Source: Actinomycetota bacterium
GTDB taxonomy: Bacteria; Actinomycetota; Actinomycetes; Nanopelagicales; Nanopelagicaceae
Direction: 5' to 3'
DNA length: 12,077 nucleotides
NCBI GenBank assembly: GCA_947496345.1
Contig: CANMCL010000017.1
Span: forward strand, 1-12,077
Shown: piece by piece, positions 8,201 through 12,077 of the stretch
Numbering within the stretch: the stretch's first letter is position 1
Layout of the letters: each line of letters opens with the position of its first letter
Made by a program: the position numbers and the translations under genes
The notes under the pieces: model-generated
Databases searched by the model: none
What the model saw: the letters and a program-made list of their open reading frames with translations, nothing else
What the model was told of the DNA's origin: nothing

Positions 8201-8833
8201 TGGGATAAAACAACTTTGTTAACTTTTGAACGCGAGATGCTTGGGCTCTACGTATCTGATCATCCACTGCTAGGCGTTGAACATATTTTGCGTTCCAATA
8301 CCGATATGTCTATCAGCGCTCTGCTATCTGATGAAAGCACTCCTGATGGATTCGTTACCTTAGGCGGGTTGATCACTGGTGTGCAACGTAAAGTTTCACG
8401 CCAGGGATCTTCGTGGGCAATCGTAAGTCTGGAAGATCTAGAAGGAGCGGTTGAAGTTCTCTTCTTCTCAAATGTTTATAACCAGTATGCGCTAACGCTG
8501 ACAGAGGATCGCGTAGTCACTGTACGAGGACGCTTTGAACGCCGCGATGAAGTCGTTCGTTTCACCGCACTTGAGATGAAGTCGCTAGATATTTCAACTG
8601 GTCCTATAGGCCCACTTCTAATCTCACTTCCTGTTTCGCAATGCACCCCACCAATCGTTGATCGCATGAAGGAAATTCTTCGCTCCCATCCTGGAAAGCG
8701 TGAGGTACATATGCAGATTGATGACCAAGGGGTGTTAACGACTATGAAAATCGATGCACTGGTCACGGCATCGCCAAGTTTGAGCGCTGATCTCAAATCA
8801 ATTCTCGGCCCAGATTGTCTAGTTCGCATCTGA
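5300..8833 (+). CDS. dnaE: DNA polymerase III alpha subunit, DnaE1 type with complete PHP metal site
   Basis: DnaE is the replicative C-family polymerase. The 1,177-residue length fits DnaE1. The N-terminal PHP domain keeps all nine metal ligands known from Mycobacterium tuberculosis DnaE1, by motif alignment: H20, H22, D29, H54, E79, H111, C161, D229, H231. In that species the PHP site is the 3'-5' proofreading exonuclease, so proofreading in cis is likely here. The polymerase core shows GPGRGSAAGS (379-388), PDIDLDF with D421 and D423, and KMDFLGL with D585, the three expected catalytic Asp. QFDLF at 944-948 fits the internal beta-clamp-binding motif, followed by an OB-fold region (about 1000-1100). 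The start is GTG 5300; ATG 5327 is an alternative that would drop nine poorly conserved residues, but it lacks any upstream signal. It lies 30 nt after rluD and 66 nt before hisD. Confidence 0.98.
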   Translation: MTTANPTPAMSKKDSFVHLHVHTEYSMLDGAARVGDLVEEVARQEMPAIAMTDHGNVFGAFDFYKQATNAGVKPIIGIEAYVAPESRFDKKRVQWASGGDDDVSGGGAYTHMTILAENNHGLKNLFRLSSLASLEGYYYKPRMDRELLSKYADGLIATTGCPGGEIQTRLRMGNYKEAMRAASDYRDIFGANNFFLELMDHGIDVETRVKEDLLKLGRELKLPLLATNDLHYTRHADAAAHAALLCVQSGTTLADPKRFKFDNDEFYLKTPAQMREIFRDIPEACDNTLLIAERCNVKLREGENLMPAFAVPAGESEDSWLRKEAERGLIAKFGEGVSEKHKERLNYELDVMLKMGFPGYFLVVADLVAHAKKVGIRVGPGRGSAAGSLVAYVLGITGLDPIEHGLLFERFLNPERISMPDIDLDFDERRRSEMIKYATEKYGEDRVAQIITYGTIKSKQSIKDATRVLGYPYVIGEKLTKALPPSVMGKDISLSGIFDTKDPRHGEAGEFRELYNSDPDSMKVVDLAKGLEGLKRQWGVHAAGVILSREPLLDVIPIHRREADGAIITQFDMGACESTGLLKMDFLGLRNLSVLDDALLNIKENQGIDVVLEDLVLSDKKTFELLSRGDTLGVFQLDGGPMRALLRSMAPDSFADISAVIALYRPGPMGENAHNNYADRKNGRKPVEPIHPELSEVLQEILGDTYGLIVYQEQVMAIAQKVAGFSLGRADLLRKAMGKKNKEILDKEYVPFEAGMKANGFSTAAIKRLWDVLIPFSDYAFNRAHSAGYGVVSFWTAYLKANFPTEYMDALLTSVRDDKDKSALYLSECRRMGIKVLPPDVNESNAEYTPRGVDIRFGLAAIRNVGEGVVASIKASRTAKGAFTSFGDFLAKVDAQVCNKKTIESLIKGGAFDSLQHPRKGLMSIHLEAIDSVIETKRAEAIGQFDLFGGESMTQVAGLDIEIPTFEWDKTTLLTFEREMLGLYVSDHPLLGVEHILRSNTDMSISALLSDESTPDGFVTLGGLITGVQRKVSRQGSSWAIVSLEDLEGAVEVLFFSNVYNQYALTLTEDRVVTVRGRFERRDEVVRFTALEMKSLDISTGPIGPLLISLPVSQCTPPIVDRMKEILRSHPGKREVHMQIDDQGVLTTMKIDALVTASPSLSADLKSILGPDCLVRI

Positions 8834-8879
8834 TCTGAGCAATTCTTCTCAAGTTTTATTGCGGCGCAGCAGTAATTAC

Positions 8880-8890
8880 CTAACCGTTAG
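8880..8890. promoter_or_regulatory. Short dyad CTAAC-C-GTTAG overlapping the hisD promoter
   Basis: Perfect 5-bp arms (8880-8884 and 8886-8890) flank a single C. The right arm overlaps the first three bases of the candidate -10 box TAGACT of hisD. Such a position would suit a repressor half-site pair, but the dyad is short and could occur by chance; no regulator is implied by the sequence alone. Confidence 0.25.
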
Positions 8891-8893
8891 ACT
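8888..8893 (+). promoter_or_regulatory. Candidate -10 box (TAGACT) for the his operon
   Basis: TAGACT lies exactly 6 nt before the hisD ATG, the standard -10 to +1 distance, so transcription would begin at or next to the start codon. There is no Shine-Dalgarno. The same hexamer precedes ileS on the other strand. If leaderless, the operon has no room for a histidine leader peptide or a T-box riboswitch in its 5' end. Confidence 0.45.
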
Positions 8894-8899
8894 TAGCTC

Positions 8900-10207
8900 A
8901 TGATTCGCACGCTCGATTTGCGCGGCCAAGCCTTGAGTAAGGCTGGCTATCAAAGGGCAATCCCGCGTGCATCACTTGATATCGCAACAGCGATGCGCAC
9001 CATTGAACCTATTCTGGAACGTGTAAAAAATGGTACCGAGTCAGATCTATTGAATCTGGCGCAAGAGTTTGATGGAGTTAGACCAGCATCCATTCGCGTC
9101 AGCCAAAGTGATCTAGATGTAGCCCTTACAAATTTAGATCCCGCAGTTCGCAATGCTTTAGAACTTTCAATTTCTCGAGTTCGCAAAGTGCACCAGGATC
9201 AGATTCGAACGGATAAAAGCACCAAAGTTGTAGATGGCGGTGTTGTGACTGAACGTTGGATTCCAGTAGATCGGGTTGGCTTGTACGTTCCCGGTGGGCG
9301 CGCTGTTTATCCGAGCAGCGTCTTAATGAATGTTATCCCAGCACAAATTGCAGAAGTTTCGAGTATCGCAGTTGCTTCACCGCCACAGAAAGAATTTGGG
9401 GGTTTGCCGCACCCAACTATTTTGGCTGCATGCGCACTCCTTGGAATCAATGAGGTTTACGCAATTGGAGGAGCGCAAGCAATCGCACTCTTTGCTTACG
9501 GAATGGAAGGTCTCTCCGTAAAATGTGATCTGGTAACAGGTCCAGGAAACATTTATGTTGCTGCGGCAAAGCGTGCTTTAAGAGGTGTGATCGGAATTGA
9601 TTCTGAAGCGGGACCAACCGAGATTGCTATTTTGGCAGATGAGAGCGCTATCGCTGCAGATGTAGCAGCAGATTTGATTAGTCAGGCAGAACACGATGTT
9701 ATTGCAGCGGCAGTTTTAGTCACAACATCAACAGACTTGGCCGCTGAAGTTACTAAAGAGCTAGAAATTAGAGTTGCGGCAACCAAGCACAGTAAGAGAA
9801 TTAGTGAGGCGCTCTCTGGCATTCAGTCGGCAATTGTCCTAGTTGATTCAATCTCGCAAGGCTTGGATGTTGTAAATGCTTATGCCGCCGAACATTTAGA
9901 GATTCAAACCATTAACGCTGCAGGGGATGCACTCAAAATCCGTAACGCTGGCGCAGTCTTTATCGGGAGATATTCCCCAGTTTCACTTGGAGATTACTCC
10001 GCGGGGTCTAATCACGTCTTGCCCACAGGGGGATGTGCTTGTCACAGCAGCGGGCTTTCTGTGCAAACTTTTCTGCGGGGTATTCACTACATTGAATACA
10101 ACAAGGAAGCTTTCACCGAGTTGGTTCCGACTGTGATTACTCTGGCAAATTCTGAAGATTTACCGGCGCACGGTGAAGCGATGTCGGCACGTCTGGAAAA
10201 TCTATGA
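8900..10207 (+). CDS. hisD: Histidinol dehydrogenase
   Basis: HisD catalyses the last two steps of histidine synthesis, oxidising L-histidinol to histidine with two NAD+. The 435 residues match the family length. The catalytic Glu-His pair is in AAEHLEI (E331, H332), and the zinc ligands expected from the E. coli enzyme are all present: Q262 and H265 in SQAEHD, D365 in SLGDYSAG, and H424 in LPAHGEA. YVPGG (129-133) and VTGPGN (212-217) are further family signatures. The ATG at 8900 has no ribosome binding site but a -10 box 6 nt upstream, so it probably heads a leaderless his operon. Its stop overlaps the hisC start (ATGA). The order hisD-hisC-hisB-hisH is the one I recall from Streptomyces. 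Confidence 0.97.
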   Translation: MIRTLDLRGQALSKAGYQRAIPRASLDIATAMRTIEPILERVKNGTESDLLNLAQEFDGVRPASIRVSQSDLDVALTNLDPAVRNALELSISRVRKVHQDQIRTDKSTKVVDGGVVTERWIPVDRVGLYVPGGRAVYPSSVLMNVIPAQIAEVSSIAVASPPQKEFGGLPHPTILAACALLGINEVYAIGGAQAIALFAYGMEGLSVKCDLVTGPGNIYVAAAKRALRGVIGIDSEAGPTEIAILADESAIAADVAADLISQAEHDVIAAAVLVTTSTDLAAEVTKELEIRVAATKHSKRISEALSGIQSAIVLVDSISQGLDVVNAYAAEHLEIQTINAAGDALKIRNAGAVFIGRYSPVSLGDYSAGSNHVLPTGGCACHSSGLSVQTFLRGIHYIEYNKEAFTELVPTVITLANSEDLPAHGEAMSARLENL

Positions 10208-11313
10208 GTGAGAAAAATTGGCCTAACTGGCTGCCGCTTCGCCAAGATTTAGCGCCGCTTTCGCCATATGGTGCGCCACAAGTTCCAGCTGAAGCAACGC
10301 TAAACACAAATGAAAATCCTTACGCGCCATCTCCTGCACTTGCTAAAGCGATCGCTGATCGTATCCACCAAGTGTCGCTTAATTTAAATCGCTATCCAGA
10401 TCGCGATGCAACTTCTTTGCGCCACGCACTCGCATCATTTATCAACAACCTTTCAAACACATCTTTTGAGAGAGACCAAGTTTGGGCAGCAAATGGCAGT
10501 AACGAAATAATCCAGTCGCTCTTTATGGCATTTGGTGACAGGCCTGCACTTGGATTCACGCCTTCCTATTCAATGCACCCGCTAATTGCAAAAGTGATTG
10601 GAGTTCAATGGCGCGATGGCGGTCGTCGCGCGGATTTCTCACTCGACCTTGCTAAAGCTAAAGAGGAGATTTCGACTGTAAAGCCCTCCCTAACTTTTAT
10701 TACCACTCCCAATAACCCGACCGGAACTACTGTCACTTTGGACGAGATCTCGCAGCTCGCGGATGCTGCCGCAAAAATTAGCGGCTTACTGATAGTCGAT
10801 GAGGCATATGCCGAATTTTCAAACCTGCCATCTGCGGTAACGCTAATTGGCAAATATCCCAACCTGGTTGTCATACGCACAATGAGCAAAGCGTTCGCTT
10901 TTGCCGGAGCTCGCTTGGGATATTTAATTGCGGATCCAGAAGTAGTTTCAGCGATGTTCTTAGTTCGCCTTCCTTATCACTTGAGTTCGCTAACGCAGGC
11001 GGCAGCAGAAGTGGCGCTGGAATTTGAAAAAGAACTGCTGGGCACCGTGTCATCTCTTATCGACTCTCGAAAGATTGTTGTATCCGAATTAGAGAAGATG
11101 GGTTTGCAGGTTATTCCCAGCCAAGCCAACTTCATCCTCTTTACTGGATTTAGCCAAGAGCCAGCGCAACTGTGGCGCCAGTTGCTAGATCGCGGCGTTC
11201 TCATTCGGGATGTGGGATTATTGGGTCACCTGAGAATGACCATTGGCAATGAGGCCGAGAACCAGAAATTTATCGCAGCCCTGCAAGAAATCTTGAATGG
11301 AGAAAGCCAATGA
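10204..11313 (+). CDS. hisC: Histidinol-phosphate aminotransferase
   Basis: HisC is a PLP-dependent class I/II aminotransferase that converts imidazole acetol phosphate and glutamate into histidinol phosphate and 2-oxoglutarate. The 369 residues are typical. Visible features: NENPYAPS near residue 36, AANGSNE (95-101) for cofactor phosphate contacts, TTPNNPTGT (167-175), DEAYAEF (199-205), the cofactor lysine K229 in [16 protein letters not shown] with R237, and R344 in LRMTIG for the substrate carboxylate or phosphate. It overlaps hisD by 4 bp and hisB by 4 bp, which points to translational coupling. The family overlaps in specificity with aromatic aminotransferases, but the operon position makes HisC the firm reading. 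Confidence 0.96.
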   Translation: MSEKNWPNWLPLRQDLAPLSPYGAPQVPAEATLNTNENPYAPSPALAKAIADRIHQVSLNLNRYPDRDATSLRHALASFINNLSNTSFERDQVWAANGSNEIIQSLFMAFGDRPALGFTPSYSMHPLIAKVIGVQWRDGGRRADFSLDLAKAKEEISTVKPSLTFITTPNNPTGTTVTLDEISQLADAAAKISGLLIVDEAYAEFSNLPSAVTLIGKYPNLVVIRTMSKAFAFAGARLGYLIADPEVVSAMFLVRLPYHLSSLTQAAAEVALEFEKELLGTVSSLIDSRKIVVSELEKMGLQVIPSQANFILFTGFSQEPAQLWRQLLDRGVLIRDVGLLGHLRMTIGNEAENQKFIAALQEILNGESQ

Positions 11314-11894
11314 GACAAGCCCGCGTAGAACGTAAGACTAAAGAGTCACACGTAATCGTTGAATTAAACCTAGATGGTGTCGGCGAGATTTCAGTTGATA
11401 CCGGTGTTCCGTTCTTTGATCACATGCTTTCTCAACTTGGCAAGCATTCTGGATTTAATCTAACTGTGAAAACAACTGGCGATGTTGATGTCGATTCTCA
11501 CCACACTGTTGAGGATACTTCTTTGGCATTTGGTCAGGCTCTTCGTGAAGCGCTCGGCGATAAAGTAGGAATTCGTCGCTTTGGCGATGCCATGGTGCCA
11601 CTTGATGAAGTTCTAGTTCAGGCTGCCGTGGACCTCTCAGGACGTCCATACCTTGTCCACCGCCAACCTGAAATTGTGGAGTTAATCGGAACATTTGATA
11701 CGACTCTTGGAAAACATATTTGGGAGTCAATCGTTGCTGAAGCGCGCATCGCACTTCACATTCGCGTTCTTGAAGGCCGCAACGCTCACCACGTCTTTGA
11801 AGCACAATTTAAAGCAGTTGCGCGCGCACTTCGTGATGCGGTCTCACTTGATGGCGGAATCGCAGGAGTTCCTTCCACAAAAGGTTCGCTCTAA
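11310..11894 (+). CDS. hisB: Imidazoleglycerol-phosphate dehydratase, monofunctional
   Basis: HisB removes water from imidazole glycerol phosphate to give imidazole acetol phosphate, the substrate of HisC. At 194 residues it is the dehydratase alone, without the histidinol-phosphatase domain fused in E. coli HisB, so that phosphatase must be encoded elsewhere. The two family signatures with manganese ligands are clear: DSHHTVEDT (62-70, with H64, H65, E68) and [11 protein letters not shown] (159-169, with H160, H161, E164); FFDHML (35-40) is the third conserved block. The ATG overlaps the hisC stop by 4 bp, and GGAG ends 7 nt upstream, the best Shine-Dalgarno in the operon. Confidence 0.97.
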   Translation: MRQARVERKTKESHVIVELNLDGVGEISVDTGVPFFDHMLSQLGKHSGFNLTVKTTGDVDVDSHHTVEDTSLAFGQALREALGDKVGIRRFGDAMVPLDEVLVQAAVDLSGRPYLVHRQPEIVELIGTFDTTLGKHIWESIVAEARIALHIRVLEGRNAHHVFEAQFKAVARALRDAVSLDGGIAGVPSTKGSL

Positions 11895-11896
11895 TA

Positions 11897-12077
11897 GTGA
11901 TTGCAATCCTTGACTACGGGTCAGGTAATTTACGTTCAGCACAGCGTGCCTTCGAACGAAGTGGATCTGAAGTTGTAGTTACATCTAATCGCGAAACTGC
12001 GCTAAACGCTGCTGGTCTTGTTGTGCCAGGTGTTGGCGCATTTGCCGCATGCATGCGCGGATTAATGGCGATCGGGG
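11897..12077 (+). CDS. hisH: Imidazole glycerol phosphate synthase glutaminase subunit, N-terminal part
   Basis: HisH is the class I glutamine amidotransferase that passes ammonia to HisF in the synthesis of imidazole glycerol phosphate. Only the first 60 codons are in the window. They begin [19 protein letters not shown] and contain [12 protein letters not shown] (about 43-54), both strong HisH signatures (the latter near the oxyanion strand region). The catalytic Cys-His-Glu triad lies beyond the right edge and cannot be checked. The GTG start is 2 nt after the hisB stop; an AAAAGG about 12 nt upstream is a poor ribosome binding site, so coupling to hisB translation is likely. Confidence 0.93.
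   Translation, partial: MIAILDYGSGNLRSAQRAFERSGSEVVVTSNRETALNAAGLVVPGVGAFAACMRGLMAIG

Noticed and set aside
8836..8857. Possible terminator after dnaE: TGAG / CTCA followed by TTTT
   Set aside because: Only four base pairs around an eight-base loop; too weak to call an intrinsic terminator.
11695..11913. 72-residue plus-strand frame spanning the hisB-hisH junction
   Set aside because: It is an out-of-frame shadow of hisB, which has clear catalytic motifs in its own frame.
1..12077. A hidden defence, mobile or CRISPR system
   Set aside because: Nearly all bases belong to recognised housekeeping genes with intact motifs. The only direct repeat seen is the one inside the DksA-like gene, and I saw no integrase, transposase, phage gene or array.

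Overview
The window looks like chromosomal core DNA of an actinobacterium with moderate G+C, well below Streptomyces or Mycobacterium by eye (not computed). The support is an IleS of the GxHH/KMSKH type, a four-cysteine DksA/TraR-like protein with a long Lys/Ala tail, a DnaE1-type replicase with a complete PHP metal site, and the gene order ileS, dksA-like, lspA, rluD, dnaE, hisDCBH, which as I recall resembles the Streptomyces order. Moderate G+C, tight packing and apparent leaderless starts would fit the freshwater Nanopelagicales (acI) group, but that placement is inference.

Layout. The minus strand from 2915 to the left edge is ileS, missing its C-terminal end. An 85-bp divergent spacer separates it from a rightward block: a DksA/TraR zinc-finger protein (3001-3846), lspA (3848-4330) and rluD (4331-5269), with gaps of 1 and 0 nt. 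After 30 nt comes dnaE (5300-8833). After another 66 nt the histidine operon begins: hisD, hisC and hisB overlap by 4 bp each (ATGA junctions), and hisH starts 2 nt after hisB and runs off the right edge. No intergenic stretch exceeds 100 bp. I see no tRNA, rRNA, insertion sequence, CRISPR array or convincing terminator.

How the genes work together. The left part serves translation (IleS charging, RluD modification of 23S rRNA), transcription control (DksA-like) and lipoprotein maturation (LspA). DnaE is the replicative polymerase. HisB, HisC and HisD carry out late steps of histidine synthesis, and HisH supplies ammonia to the HisF cyclase, presumably encoded beyond the window.

Most of the window is ordinary housekeeping. 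The points worth a second look are the swapped GxHH signature in IleS (linked to mupirocin hyper-resistance), the histone-H1-like Lys/Ala tail on the DksA-like protein with its tandem repeat and A-AAA-AAG heptamers, a consistent TANNNT box 6-9 nt before each likely transcript-leading start codon, and a small dyad at the hisD promoter. I found no convincing previously undescribed system.
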